From NCBI RefSeq assembly GCF_900115085.1, contig NZ_FOVF01000002.1:269352-333351 (forward strand): DNA of 64,000 nucleotides, given 5' to 3'. Shown piece by piece: positions 17,886 to 27,218 of this stretch (the stretch's first letter is position 1; every line of letters begins with the position of its first letter). The notes under the pieces were generated by a model. That model saw nothing but the letters and a program-made list of their open reading frames with translations, was not told the origin of the DNA and searched no databases. Position numbers and translations under genes: made by a program. Source of the DNA: Dokdonella immobilis (lineage in GTDB: Bacteria; Pseudomonadota; Gammaproteobacteria; Xanthomonadales; Rhodanobacteraceae).

Positions 17886-18905
17886 ATGCCAACAAATCCG
17901 TCGATTCTGCCGCTGAGGGTCGCCCAGGCCAGTTATGTACTGGCGGCCATTTCCCTCTGGCTGGTCCTGTATTTGCGTCTGCTCCCGGTCTTGCTGGCCG
18001 GGTTGCTGGTCTATGCCCTGGTCCGTTCGCTGGCGCCGGCGCTCGAGCGTCACCTGCCCGGCACGCGCGCGCACTGGCTCGTCGTCGCCCTGCTCGGGGC
18101 GGTGGTGGTCGGCTTCCTGACCTTCGCCATTGCCGGCGGCCTTGCCTACCTCGGTTCCGAGCACGGCAACCCCTCGCAACTGTTCGAACGCATGACCCCG
18201 GTCATCGAGCGGGCCAGGGCGCAGTTGCCGGCGTTCATCGTCGACCACCTGCCCGGCAATTCCGAACAGATCCGTATCGCCGTGATGGACTGGTTGCGCG
18301 AGCATGCGGCGCAACTTCAGCTCGCCGGCAAGAATGCTGCGAGGATCCTCGTGCATCTGCTGATCGGCATGGTGCTTGGTGCGATGCTGGCGTTGCAGAC
18401 CAGCCTGCCGAAGGATTCGACCGGCCCATTGACGATGGTCCTCAATGCGCGCTGCAGCAACCTCGTCACCGCGTTCCATGACATCGTCTTCGCCCAGGTC
18501 AAGATCTCGGCGCTGAACACGCTGTTCACCGGGATCTTCCTGCTCATCGTCCTGCCGCTGTTCGGCGTCAACCTGCCGCTGGCCAAGACCCTGGTCGTGG
18601 CCACCTTCGTCTGCGGCCTGCTGCCGGTGATCGGCAACCTGATATCGAATACCCTGATCTTCGTGATCGGTCTGTCGGTCTCGCTCTGGGTCGCGATCGC
18701 GGCGCTCTCGTTCCTGATCGTCATCCACAAGCTCGAATACTTCCTCAACGCGCGCATCATCGGCGGCCAGATCCGGGCCAGGGCCTGGCAGCTGCTGATC
18801 GCGATGCTGGTCATGGAGGCCGCGTTCGGCATCGCCGGCATCATCGCCGCGCCGATCTACTACGCCTACCTGAAGCGCGAGCTCGAGGCCGGCAAGCTGG
18901 TCTGA
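17886..18905 (+). CDS. AI-2E family transporter
   Basis: The 339-residue membrane protein has about seven hydrophobic segments and the conserved C-terminal block LVVATFVCGLLPVIGNLISNTLIFVIG followed by LNARIIGGQIRARAWQLLIAM, the AI-2E/PerM signature. Family members export autoinducer-2 or act as ion antiporters, so the name does not prove AI-2 transport. The ATG at 17886 starts MPTNPSILPLR. It converges on rep with about 34 bp between stops. Confidence 0.85.
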   Translation: MPTNPSILPLRVAQASYVLAAISLWLVLYLRLLPVLLAGLLVYALVRSLAPALERHLPGTRAHWLVVALLGAVVVGFLTFAIAGGLAYLGSEHGNPSQLFERMTPVIERARAQLPAFIVDHLPGNSEQIRIAVMDWLREHAAQLQLAGKNAARILVHLLIGMVLGAMLALQTSLPKDSTGPLTMVLNARCSNLVTAFHDIVFAQVKISALNTLFTGIFLLIVLPLFGVNLPLAKTLVVATFVCGLLPVIGNLISNTLIFVIGLSVSLWVAIAALSFLIVIHKLEYFLNARIIGGQIRARAWQLLIAMLVMEAAFGIAGIIAAPIYYAYLKRELEAGKLV

Positions 18906-18939
18906 GTATTCCCGCGCGCGGCCGGTGTGCTGGCGGGCT

Positions 18940-20916
18940 TCAGTCGTCGAACAGGGCGGCCAGCGCAGCGATGCTGGAGCTGGCGACTTCCTTGCGCTGG
19001 ACCTCGTCCTGTTCGGCATCGCGCCCCGACCAGTGCAGGTCGGACGCCGGTAGTTCGGCCAGGAAACGACTCGGATCGTTGGCCGTGATTTCGCCGAAGC
19101 GGCGCTTGCGCCGAGCGAAGCTCAGTGCCAGTTGCTCCTTGGCCCGGGTGATGCCGACGTACATCAGGCGCCGTTCCTCCTCGAGCCGACCTTCCTCGAT
19201 GCTGGCCTCGTGCGGAAACGCGCCTTCCTCGACGCCAACGATGAAGACGAAGCGGAATTCGAGGCCCTTGGCCGAATGCAGGGTCATCAGGCGCACGGCA
19301 TTGCCCGGATCGTCGCGATCGCCATGGGTCAGCAGGGCGAGCTGGGCGGCGAGGTCGCCGGCCGCGCCTTCCTTCTGCATGGTGCGGAACCAGTCGCCGA
19401 GTTCCTTGAGGTTCTCCAGGCGCCGCGCACGCAGACCCGGTTCCTTGACCTGCGCGGCGATGTGTTCGACATAACCGGTGCGCTCGATCAACTGATCGAC
19501 CAGTTCGGCCGCGCTCGAGCGCTCGGCGCTGCGGGCCAGGTCGCGCACGAGGTTGACGAAATCGGCCAGGGCCGAGGCCGGGCGCGCGGCGAGTTCGCTC
19601 AGCACGGCATCGTGCTGGGCCGCGCGCAACATCGAGACATGTCGCGCGCCGGCAAGCTGGCCGAGCTTTTCCAGCGTGGTCGCGCCGATGTCGCGGCGTG
19701 GAATGTTGACGATGCGCAGGAAGGCGGCGTCGTCATCGGGGTTGTTGATCAGGCGCAGGTAGGCAAGCAGGTCCTTGACCTCGGCGCGATCGAGAAAGGC
19801 CGTGCCGCCGGTCAGGTGATACGGAATGCGGGCAATGCGCAGCGCCTTTTCCAGCGGACGCGACTGGTGGTTGCCGCGATAGAGGATCGCGAACTCGTTC
19901 CAGCGCGCCTTGTGCTTGCCGGCCAGGTGCGTGATCTCGGCGGCGACGCGTTCGGCCTCGTGCTCGTCGTCGCGACACTCGAGGACCCGGATCGGCGCGC
20001 CCTCGGCGCCCTCGCTCCAGAGCTTCTTCTCGAACAGATGGGCGTTGTTGGCGATCAGCACGTTGGCCACGCGCAGGATGCGCCTGGCGCAGCGGTAGTT
20101 CTGCTCGAGCTTGATGACCTTGAGCTTCGGGTAGTCGCGCGAAAGCTCGCCGAGATTCTCCGGATTGGCGCCGCGCCAGGCGTAGATGCTCTGGTCGTCG
20201 TCACCGACCGCGGTGAACATGCCGCGCTCGCCGGCCAGCGCGCGGACCAGTCGGTACTGGGCCGTGTTCGTGTCCTGGTACTCGTCGAGCAGCAGGTAGC
20301 GGATGCGCTCCTGCCAGGCAGCGCGCGCCTCGTCGTCGTTCTCGAGTATCGCGAGCGGCAGCCGGATTAGGTCGTCGAAATCGACCGCGTTGAAGGCGGC
20401 CAGGCGCTTCTGGTACGCGGCATAGATGTCGGCCGCCTCGCGCTCGCGCGCCCCGGCGGCCGCCTGCGCGGCCTGCTCGGGCGTGAAGCCCTCGTTCTTG
20501 GCCCGCGAAACCAGCGACTGCAGGGCCCACAGCGCGTCGTTCTTGATGCCCTTGGGCGCCAGCTCCTTGATCAGGCCCTGGCTGTCATCGGCATCGAGAA
20601 CCGAAAAGCCACGGCGCAGACCCGCGCGCGCATGTTCGAGCTGCAGGAACTTGAGACCGAGCGCGTGGAACGTGCAGACCGTCAGACCTTCCGCAGCGGG
20701 CCCCTGGATCAACTTGCCGACGCGTTCGCGCATCTCGCGCGCGGCCTTGTTGGTGAAGGTGATCGCGGCGATCTTCGAAGCCGACAGGTGCTTGCGCCGG
20801 ACCAGATGGGCGATCTTCTCGGTGATGACCCGGGTCTTGCCCGAGCCGGCACCGGCCAGCACCAGCAGGGGGCCGTCGCAGTAGTCGATGGCGGCGCGTT
20901 GTTGGGGGTTGAGCAT
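18940..20916 (-). CDS. rep: ATP-dependent DNA helicase Rep
   Basis: The 658-residue superfamily 1A 3'-5' helicase begins [35 protein letters not shown], which is the Q motif and Walker A. It contains [10 protein letters not shown] (motif II), [14 protein letters not shown] (motif III), LEQNYRC (motif IV), [14 protein letters not shown] (motif V) and [21 protein letters not shown] (motif VI). Starting with MLNPQQ and ~660-670 residues fits Rep rather than UvrD. Rep clears proteins ahead of the replisome. Directly upstream of the start codon lies an inverted repeat shared with divergent tdk, and no Shine-Dalgarno is visible. Confidence 0.9.
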   Translation of the reverse strand: MLNPQQRAAIDYCDGPLLVLAGAGSGKTRVITEKIAHLVRRKHLSASKIAAITFTNKAAREMRERVGKLIQGPAAEGLTVCTFHALGLKFLQLEHARAGLRRGFSVLDADDSQGLIKELAPKGIKNDALWALQSLVSRAKNEGFTPEQAAQAAAGAREREAADIYAAYQKRLAAFNAVDFDDLIRLPLAILENDDEARAAWQERIRYLLLDEYQDTNTAQYRLVRALAGERGMFTAVGDDDQSIYAWRGANPENLGELSRDYPKLKVIKLEQNYRCARRILRVANVLIANNAHLFEKKLWSEGAEGAPIRVLECRDDEHEAERVAAEITHLAGKHKARWNEFAILYRGNHQSRPLEKALRIARIPYHLTGGTAFLDRAEVKDLLAYLRLINNPDDDAAFLRIVNIPRRDIGATTLEKLGQLAGARHVSMLRAAQHDAVLSELAARPASALADFVNLVRDLARSAERSSAAELVDQLIERTGYVEHIAAQVKEPGLRARRLENLKELGDWFRTMQKEGAAGDLAAQLALLTHGDRDDPGNAVRLMTLHSAKGLEFRFVFIVGVEEGAFPHEASIEEGRLEEERRLMYVGITRAKEQLALSFARRKRRFGEITANDPSRFLAELPASDLHWSGRDAEQDEVQRKEVASSSIAALAALFDD

Positions 20917-20920
20917 GTGG

Positions 20921-21109
20921 GGCCGGGAATCGGGAATGGAGAATCGGGAATGGGCAGAGCGGATACCCGCAATTGTGCCCTTGCGGCACCGATCCGTCAT
21001 GCGCGGGGACGGCGATCAATATTGATGTGACAGAATCGCGCCCCTGCTTCGGAGCGTTTCGCTATTCCCCATTCTCCATTCTCCATTCTCCATTCCCGAA
21101 TCCCGGCCT
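20921..21109. repeat. Inverted GGGAATCGGGAATGG-type repeat between divergent rep and tdk
   Basis: The left arm (20921-20955) is built of GGGAATCGGGAATGGAG units. The right arm (21062-21109) carries the reverse complement, with CCATTCT repeated three times and ending GAATCCCGGCC. The arms end about five bases from each start codon, so both 5' untranslated regions are made of repeat DNA. The ~105 bp between the arms must hold both promoters. Confidence 0.8.
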
Positions 21110-21113
21110 CCCG

Positions 21114-21734
21114 ATGTCCAAACTCTATTTCTATTACTCGGCGATGAATGCCGGCAAGACCACGACCCTGCTGCAGAGTGCCTACAACTATCACGAGCGC
21201 GGCATGCGCACGCGCATCCTGACCCCGAAGCTCGACAACCGCTCGGGCGAAGGCGTGGTTGCGTCGCGGATCGGGCTCAAGGCCGAGGGGTTGCGCTTCG
21301 AGCGCGATGACGATCTGCTGGCCCTGATCGATGCCGACATCGGCGCGCATGGCAAGCTCGATTGCGTGCTGGTCGACGAGGCGCAGTTCCTGAGCAAGGC
21401 CCAGGTCTGGCAGCTGACCGACGTGGTCGACCTGCGCGGCATCCCGGTGCTTGCCTATGGCCTGCGTACCGATTTTCGCGGCGAACTGTTCGAGGGCAGC
21501 CAGTACCTGCTGGCCTGGGCCGACCACCTCGACGAGATCAAGACGATCTGCCACAGCGGCCGCAAGGCGACCATGGTCGTGCGCGTCGACGAACACGGCC
21601 GCGCCCTGACCGACGGCCCGCAGGTCGAGATCGGCGGCAACGAGCGCTATGTCTCGGTCAGCCGCGCCGAGTTCAAGAAGATCGTCGCCGGCGAAGGTCG
21701 CATCGAACTGCAGCAGCCGGTGTTGCCGCTTTGA
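21114..21734 (+). CDS. tdk: Thymidine kinase
   Basis: The 206-residue type II thymidine kinase phosphorylates thymidine to dTMP in nucleotide salvage. The P-loop [20 protein letters not shown] lies at the N-terminus, followed by [16 protein letters not shown] (Asp-Glu metal site and lasso region) and the thymidine-contacting C-terminal region around [11 protein letters not shown]. The second half of the zinc-binding CXXC pairs seen in many family members is not evident; only one Cys (KTICHSG) appears. The start lacks a visible Shine-Dalgarno because a repeat arm ends at 21109. Confidence 0.92.
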   Translation: MSKLYFYYSAMNAGKTTTLLQSAYNYHERGMRTRILTPKLDNRSGEGVVASRIGLKAEGLRFERDDDLLALIDADIGAHGKLDCVLVDEAQFLSKAQVWQLTDVVDLRGIPVLAYGLRTDFRGELFEGSQYLLAWADHLDEIKTICHSGRKATMVVRVDEHGRALTDGPQVEIGGNERYVSVSRAEFKKIVAGEGRIELQQPVLPL

Positions 21735-21876
21735 AAGCCGGGATTCGGGATTCGGGATTCGAAACAGCGCCGCGCTTTGCCCTGTACCAGCTTCCTGGCG
21801 ACGACCGAAGCTTTGAATTCCGCTCGATCTGAGAGCGTCGAATTGATTCGAATCCCGAATCCCGAATCCCGGCTTT
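21734..21876. repeat. 30-bp perfect inverted repeat element between tdk and mutM stops
   Basis: The left arm 21734-21763 (AAAGCC, then three GGGATTC units, then GAA) is matched exactly by its reverse complement at 21847-21876, with 83 bp between. The element begins inside the tdk stop codon and ends at the base bordering the mutM stop. It may serve as a bidirectional terminator of two convergent genes. Confidence 0.9.
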
Positions 21877-22688
21877 CAGTGCTGACACCGCGGGCAGTAG
21901 AACGTCGAGCGCTGGCCGAGGGTGATCGAGCGGATCGGGGTGCCGCAATTGCGGCAGGCTTGTCCCGCGCGGCCGTAGACGAACAGCTCCTGCTCGAAGT
22001 AGCCCGGTACGCCGTCGGGCGAGATGAAATCGCGCAGCGTGGTGCCGCCGCGATCGATGGCGTAACGCAGGATGCGTTTGATCGCATCGGCCAGCATGGC
22101 GTAGCGCATGCGCGAAACGGCGCCGGCCCGGCGTCGTGGATGGATGCCGGCGGCGAACAGGGCCTCGGCTGCGTAGATGTTGCCGACGCCGACGACGACG
22201 GCCTGGTCCATGATGAAGGTCTTGACCGAGGTCGAGCGGCCCTGGGCCGTGCGCCAGAGCATGTCACCGTCGAATGCGTCGCCGAGCGGCTCGGGTCCGA
22301 GCTTGGCCAGCAGTTCATGGGTGGTGCCGGCCGGTTGCCAGAGCAGGCTGCCGAAGCGGCGTGGATCGGTAAAGCGCAGCACGCGTCCGGAATCGAGGTG
22401 CCAGTCGTAGTGGTCATGCTTGCCCGGCACGGTGTTTTCGCCGAGCACGCGCAGGCTGCCGGACATGCCGAGATGGATCACGGCACTGCCGACCTCGGTG
22501 TGCACGAGCAGGTATTTGGCCCGGCGTTCAACCGCATTGATCGACTGCCCGGGCAAGGCGTCGATCAGCGGCGTCGGTATCGGCCAACGCAATTGCGGCT
22601 GGCGAACGACCAGGCCCTTGATGCGGCGGCCGACGAGGTGCGGTGCGATACCGACCCGCGTGGTTTCGACTTCGGGAAGTTCGGGCAT
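21876..22688 (-). CDS. mutM: Formamidopyrimidine-DNA glycosylase
   Basis: The 270-residue bifunctional glycosylase/AP lyase removes 8-oxoguanine and formamidopyrimidines. It has the N-terminal catalytic [14 protein letters not shown] (Pro2 nucleophile and Glu3 after Met removal), [10 protein letters not shown], the helix-two-turn-helix [18 protein letters not shown], and a C-terminal zinc finger CRNCGTP...TFYCPRCQ. All catalytic and zinc residues are present. It is 12 bp downstream of the DUF4340 gene and may be the last gene of that operon. Confidence 0.95.
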   Translation of the reverse strand: MPELPEVETTRVGIAPHLVGRRIKGLVVRQPQLRWPIPTPLIDALPGQSINAVERRAKYLLVHTEVGSAVIHLGMSGSLRVLGENTVPGKHDHYDWHLDSGRVLRFTDPRRFGSLLWQPAGTTHELLAKLGPEPLGDAFDGDMLWRTAQGRSTSVKTFIMDQAVVVGVGNIYAAEALFAAGIHPRRRAGAVSRMRYAMLADAIKRILRYAIDRGGTTLRDFISPDGVPGYFEQELFVYGRAGQACRNCGTPIRSITLGQRSTFYCPRCQH

Positions 22689-22700
22689 GGCCGAGGACCG

Positions 22701-23495
22701 TCAGGGTGACGCGGGAATGGGCCTGCCGAGCAGGGCCTGGGCCTGTCCCGGAGCCAGCCGATAACGGATGGGTGGAGAAGCACGCCGGAGGAAGGCGCCC
22801 TCGGCGTCGGCCCCAAGCGTGAACTCGATCGTCGAGTCATCGGCCAACCGCAGCTCGACCTGCGTACCGGTCGCGGCGGTCGCTGTATCCGCGTCGGCGA
22901 CCAGGCGCGCCGCCTGCGCGTCGCTCCAGGCCCCGAGGAGATCCGCGCGCACGCTGCCGTCGATGCGCAGGCTGGCCGGGGTCGAACCTCCTGGAACCAA
23001 GTGGCGATCGAGCTCGCTTTCGGGCGCGGCGAGGAGAAACGGACTGAATCGATCGGGGACCATGGCGATGCGGTCGCCGGTTCGCACATAGCGATCGCCA
23101 CCCAGCGCGTCGGTCAAGCCGATGTCGAAATGCGTATCGTCGAGAACAAGGCGCATCAGCGGCGGTGCAAGTCCGACCTTGGCGACATCGAAGGCGTCCA
23201 GCGCATGCCGCCTGCGCACCGGCGAACGGGCAATTGAAAGCAGCCTTGCAACGACGGCGTCGTCGGCCGGCAGGTCATACGGCTGACGCATCGTCCAATG
23301 TGCGCCGTCGCGTTCGAACACGCGACGCTGGCACTGCCGGCAATTGACCTCGATGCGTCGGACGGCGGAGGTATCGAGCGTGCTCAGTGGCGGCTCGAAA
23401 CCGGCCACTTCGCGCTCGACCTGCCACCAGGCGGCCAGGCCGAGCAGGACGACCAGGCCGAGCAGGATCAGGTTGGTGCGGCTTGCGCGTTGCAT
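22701..23495 (-). CDS. DUF4340-like membrane-anchored protein of the Gld-type ABC operon
   Basis: The 264-residue protein has one N-terminal transmembrane helix (NLILLGLVVLLGLAAWW), then an extracytoplasmic region beginning with a CRQC pair and repeated beta-strand blocks (VRRIEVNC, MRLVLDDTHFDIGL, VELRLADDSTIEFTLG). This resembles DUF4340 proteins found downstream of GldG-like genes. Its ATG overlaps the TGA of the GldG-like gene, and the two are probably translated together. Function is unknown; it may stabilise or extend the periplasmic part of the transporter. Confidence 0.72.
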   Translation of the reverse strand: MQRASRTNLILLGLVVLLGLAAWWQVEREVAGFEPPLSTLDTSAVRRIEVNCRQCQRRVFERDGAHWTMRQPYDLPADDAVVARLLSIARSPVRRRHALDAFDVAKVGLAPPLMRLVLDDTHFDIGLTDALGGDRYVRTGDRIAMVPDRFSPFLLAAPESELDRHLVPGGSTPASLRIDGSVRADLLGAWSDAQAARLVADADTATAATGTQVELRLADDSTIEFTLGADAEGAFLRRASPPIRYRLAPGQAQALLGRPIPASP

Positions 23496-24844
23496 CAGCG
23501 CCGCCGACGTCGACGCCAGATCCACAGACCGCTGCCGGCGAGCAGGATCGGCAAGCCGAGCAGGAAGCCGAAGCTCAAGATCGCGAGGGTCGTCTCCGAC
23601 AGGTCGAGATGGCGATCCTCGGCGCTGCGTTCGGGAATGGCGATCAGGGCATCATCGGCCAGCAGCCAGTCGAAAAGGCGCGTGCCGAGCTCGCGGTTGC
23701 CGCCGTTGCCGAGATAGCTGTTGGAAAGGAAATCACCATCGCCGATCACGGCGACGCGCTGTTCGCGCGCGCCGGGCCGCGGCGACAGGCGGGTGATGGC
23801 GAAGCCGAAATCGAGCGGACCGGCGATTTCGCCGTCCTTGCCGTCGTAGCGCACGTCCGCGGCTGGCTCGCCGGCTTTCGGAATGTGCCCGGTTTCGTTC
23901 CAGGATTGCTGCGAGCTCTGCAGGAGCGACTTGAAATCCCAGCGCGGCGGGGCGAGCTGGGCCAGCGCGACCGGTTGCGGAAACAGCGTGCCGAGGTCGA
24001 AACCAGCAAGGGCGGGATGGCCCGTGTACCGATTCACCGCAACAAAGCTGGGGTCCTGGATTCCAAACGCCTGCCCCGAGCCGTCGACGATCACGCCCGG
24101 CAGCACGCGGATCGACAAGGCTTCGGCCAGCGCATCGAGGCCGCTGTTCTCGTCGGGTTCGATGAACCAGAGCAGGTTGCCGCCGCGCTCGATGTAGTCG
24201 ACCAGTTCGAGCGCGGCAGGTCCGGGCAGGGCGACGCGCGGGTTCGCGATGACCAGCAGGTCGACATTGTCGGGAACACGCCGGGTCGTGCTGAGGGCCA
24301 GATTGAGGACGCGGATCCCGCGTTGCCTGAGGGTCTCGCCGAACTGGCCGAAGTCGGCATTGGCGACACCGTCGGGTTTGCGTTCGCCTTCGCCCTCGAG
24401 AAACGCGACCAGGCGCTCACGCGCGCGCGACAGGCGCAACAGGGCGCCGCTCAAGGCACCCTCGCTGAGTTCCTTCAGGCGCTCGCTGCGGCCATTGAAG
24501 CGCAACTCGATCTCGCCGTCGATCTGCACGCCAGCCTCGCGCATCGCATTCGGATCGGCATCCGGGTCGACGAAACGCAGGCTCAGGTCCGGCTTGACGC
24601 GCTCATAGCGGGCGATGAAGTCCCCGATGGTCTTGCGCAGGTTGCCCTGCGGTCGCGCGTAGGAAACGATTTCGACCGGCCCCTTCATCGATTCGAGCAG
24701 GGCCTTCGACTCGGCACCGAGGCTCAGGCGCTGGGCGCGACTGATGTCATGGACGAATCCGTAGCGCGTGCTCAGAAAACCGACCAGCAGGGCGACCGCA
24801 ACCAGCAGGACGAGGTGGAAGAGGTTGTTCAGGCGATCGCCCAC
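23495..24844 (-). CDS. GldG-family auxiliary component of an ABC transporter
   Basis: The 449-residue protein has an N-terminal membrane helix (LFHLVLLVAVALLVGFLSTRY), a large periplasmic ABC_transp_aux-type domain (VEIVSYARPQGNLRKTIGDFIARYERVKPDLSLRFVDPDADP; VDLLVIANPRVALPGPAALELVDYIERGGNLLWFIEPDE) and a C-terminal helix followed by WRRRRRR. This matches GldG/IftA-type auxiliary proteins that accompany GldA-GldF ABC systems. In Bacteroidetes these genes are linked to gliding, but in proteobacteria the transported substrate is unknown. It starts three bases after the permease stop. Confidence 0.83.
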   Translation of the reverse strand: MGDRLNNLFHLVLLVAVALLVGFLSTRYGFVHDISRAQRLSLGAESKALLESMKGPVEIVSYARPQGNLRKTIGDFIARYERVKPDLSLRFVDPDADPNAMREAGVQIDGEIELRFNGRSERLKELSEGALSGALLRLSRARERLVAFLEGEGERKPDGVANADFGQFGETLRQRGIRVLNLALSTTRRVPDNVDLLVIANPRVALPGPAALELVDYIERGGNLLWFIEPDENSGLDALAEALSIRVLPGVIVDGSGQAFGIQDPSFVAVNRYTGHPALAGFDLGTLFPQPVALAQLAPPRWDFKSLLQSSQQSWNETGHIPKAGEPAADVRYDGKDGEIAGPLDFGFAITRLSPRPGAREQRVAVIGDGDFLSNSYLGNGGNRELGTRLFDWLLADDALIAIPERSAEDRHLDLSETTLAILSFGFLLGLPILLAGSGLWIWRRRRRR

Positions 24845-24847
24845 GGC

Positions 24848-25606
24848 TCAGCCTCGCGTCCGCAGGGTGTCGAGTCTGCGCGAAGCCAGCAGCAGGGCCA
24901 GCGTCGTCAGCAGCAGGAAGTAGACGATATCGACGCTGGCGACGAGCCCGAACAGGAACGGTTCCAGATGGGTCGACAGCGACAGCCAGTTGATCAGGGC
25001 ATTGTCGACGCCCTGGAACCGCGCACCCATGTCGAGCATGGCCAGCAGGCTACCGAGAATCAGCGCCGCAGCGGCGGCCAGGGCCGGGGAGGCGGTCCAG
25101 GCCGAGCAGGCGATGCCGATCGCGGTCAGGCTCGCGGCATAGAGCAGCAGGCCGAGCGTGGCCGCGGCGAGGCGGCCGAGGTCGAGGCTGCTGCCGAACT
25201 CGAGGCTCAATGGCATCAGCACGGCCAGGATCACGACCAGGGCAACGAGGCCGAACGCACCAAGGAACTTGCCGACGACGATGCGCAGATTGCCCACACC
25301 GGCAGACAGCAGCAGCGGCAGGGTGTGTGCGCGACGCTCGCCGGCCAGGCTCTGCATGGTCGCCAGCGGCGCAATCAGCATGAGCAGGCCGGACAGGCTG
25401 CGCAGCAGCGGAATGGCGATCAGGTCGGTCGCGCCCTGGGCGTTGGGCACGGCATCGAGTTTCGGCAGGATGCGCAGGTAGGCGTCGAGCGCAACGAGGA
25501 ACTGCCAGGCCAGCAGGGCGCAGGTCAGGGCGAGCAGGATCCAGGCAAACGGCTGGGCGAACCGGCGCTTGAGGTCGTTGCCGGCGATCAGGCGGATCGC
25601 GTTCAA
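24848..25606 (-). CDS. ABC-2 type permease (GldF-like)
   Basis: This 252-residue integral membrane protein has about six hydrophobic segments, with the soluble N-terminal NDLKRRFAQPFAWILLALTCALLAWQF and the LAGERRAHTLPLLLSAGVGNLRIVVGKFLGAF segment typical of ABC-2 permeases such as GldF. The ATG overlaps the stop of the ATPase gene. Together with the ATPase and GldG-like protein it would form a complete exporter. Confidence 0.85.
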   Translation of the reverse strand: MNAIRLIAGNDLKRRFAQPFAWILLALTCALLAWQFLVALDAYLRILPKLDAVPNAQGATDLIAIPLLRSLSGLLMLIAPLATMQSLAGERRAHTLPLLLSAGVGNLRIVVGKFLGAFGLVALVVILAVLMPLSLEFGSSLDLGRLAAATLGLLLYAASLTAIGIACSAWTASPALAAAAALILGSLLAMLDMGARFQGVDNALINWLSLSTHLEPFLFGLVASVDIVYFLLLTTLALLLASRRLDTLRTRG

Positions 25607-26538
25607 GCGGCGGCCTCCGCGCCCGTTTCGCCGGCGATGCGTACGAAGATGTCCTCGAGCGCATTTCCGTCGGTGCGCAGTTCCAGCAAACCGAAGCCGC
25701 GCTCGTTGATGGCCCTGGCCAGTTCGCCAGCGGGAACGCCCTCCTTCAGGACGATGCGCCAGTGTTGCGCGTCGAGCGCCCTCGCTTCGGCGATCGCTGC
25801 AATGGCAGTCCAGTCCTGCGAACCGACCGGGCGCTCGACGCGCACGCGCAGGGCAGCGCCGGCATCGAGTTCGGAAAGGATCGCCGTGTGGCGCAGGCGC
25901 CCCCGATGCAGGATCGCCACGCGATCGCAGCAGGCCAGAACGTCCGACAGCACATGCGTGGACAGGATCACGGCATGCGCGTCGGCCAGGGTTCGGATCA
26001 ACTCGCGCAGACGCAGCGCCTGGATCGGATCGAGGCCCGAGGCCGGCTCGTCGAGCACGATCAGGGCCGGTTCGTGGATGATCGCCTGGGCCAGGCCGAC
26101 GCGCTGGCGAAAGCCCTTGGACAGGAGGCTGGTCAGGCGCCGGCGCATCTCGCCGAGCTCGCAGCGCTCGATGGCACGCTCGACCGCGGGCCCGATCGCC
26201 GTGCGCGACAGGCCGTGCAGGCGGGCACAGAAGCGCAGGTATTCCTCGACGCTGAGCTCGCCATACAGCGGTGGATCCTCGGCCAGGTAGCCGATCTCCG
26301 TTTGTGCGATTTCAGGATGCCCGTAGAGATCGCGTCCGCCGAGTCGCACGCTGCCCGAGGTCGGCGCGAGCAGGCCGGACACCATGCGCAACGTGGTCGA
26401 CTTGCCGGCGCCATTGACGCCGAGCAGGCCGAGCACTTCGCCACGATCGAGGCTGAGGTCGATCTCCTCGACGATGGCGCGGCCGGACAGACGGCGCGAC
26501 ACACGATCGAGGGAGAGCACGGGGGGGGATTCATTCAT
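25603..26538 (-). CDS. ABC transporter ATP-binding protein (GldA-like)
   Basis: The 311-residue nucleotide-binding protein has Walker A GVNGAGKSTTLRMVSGL, a Q-loop (TEIGYLAEDPPLYGELSVEEYL), the signature LLSKGFRQRVGLAQAI (LSxGxRQR variant), Walker B ALIVLDEPASGLDP and the switch His in VILSTHVLSD. A ~90-residue C-terminal extension is like that of ABC-2 ATPases. The ATG at 26538 gives MNESPPVLSLDRV. It heads a four-gene operon, followed by mutM. Upstream lies the large repeat region. Confidence 0.9.
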   Translation of the reverse strand: MNESPPVLSLDRVSRRLSGRAIVEEIDLSLDRGEVLGLLGVNGAGKSTTLRMVSGLLAPTSGSVRLGGRDLYGHPEIAQTEIGYLAEDPPLYGELSVEEYLRFCARLHGLSRTAIGPAVERAIERCELGEMRRRLTSLLSKGFRQRVGLAQAIIHEPALIVLDEPASGLDPIQALRLRELIRTLADAHAVILSTHVLSDVLACCDRVAILHRGRLRHTAILSELDAGAALRVRVERPVGSQDWTAIAAIAEARALDAQHWRIVLKEGVPAGELARAINERGFGLLELRTDGNALEDIFVRIAGETGAEAAA

Positions 26539-26659
26539 GCCGGGCGGATTGTTCCGGCTATGCGCGGGAAGGGCAAGCGGCAATTCGCTTCCCTGCTCCC
26601 TTTTTGGCTCGATCTCCCGGAGATTTGGAGGAGGAGTTGCACTGCCTCATGGCGAGCGA

Positions 26660-27170
26660 GTTGATTCGGACTCACGGTAGGAGCGCCTTCAGGCGCGATG
26701 CTTTCCTGCACGCTTCGAACTTCTACGCCGTCGTCCCTTCCCTTCGACAAGCTCAGGACGGGCCGGGGTTCGTCCGGGCAGGGACCCAGCGACCTTGCTT
26801 TTCGAGCTGTAGGTTATCGCTTTGCGGCCCACGTTTGGTCTCAGGGCAAAGCTTTCACTCGCCTTCGCCGAGCGAGTCACTCCGATTCCACTGTAGGAGC
26901 GCCTTCAGGCGCGATGCTGTCCTGCACGACTCGAACTTCTACATCGTCGTCCCTGTGCAGGCAGGGACCTTGTGACTCGGCTTCTGCGCATGTTCGTGCA
27001 TCGCTACGCGGCGCGAGATGTGTCGATCCAGTGCCAAGCTTTCACTCGCCTCCGGCGAGCGAGGCACTCCGCTGCCACTGTAGGAGCGCCTTCAGGCGCG
27101 ATGCCTTTCCGCACGATTCGAACATCCACGCTGTTGTCCCTATGCAGGCAGGGATCCAGTGCCTTGGCCT
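26660..27170. repeat. Three dispersed copies of a TAGGAGCGCCTTCAGGCGCGATGC repeat module
   Basis: Units start near 26675, 26891 and 27079, each with the palindrome GCGCCTTCAGGCGC and then a conserved flank (CGAACTTCTAC...GTCGTCCCT, and GTGCAGGCAGGGACC in the last two). Two units are preceded by CTTTCACTCGCCT and CGAGCGAG. Open frames through this stretch are repeat translation, with no ribosome-binding site or recognisable product. No gene is supported between 26539 and 28420. Confidence 0.8.
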
Positions 27171-27218
27171 TTCCGCTTGTCCGTGCATCGCTGCGCGGTG
27201 CATTCGTGGGGGTAAGGG

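Noticed and set aside
23387..26290. 967-codon open frame antisense to the GldG/permease/ATPase genes
   Set aside because: Long antisense frames are expected in high-GC DNA; it crosses several well-supported genes and shows no domain.
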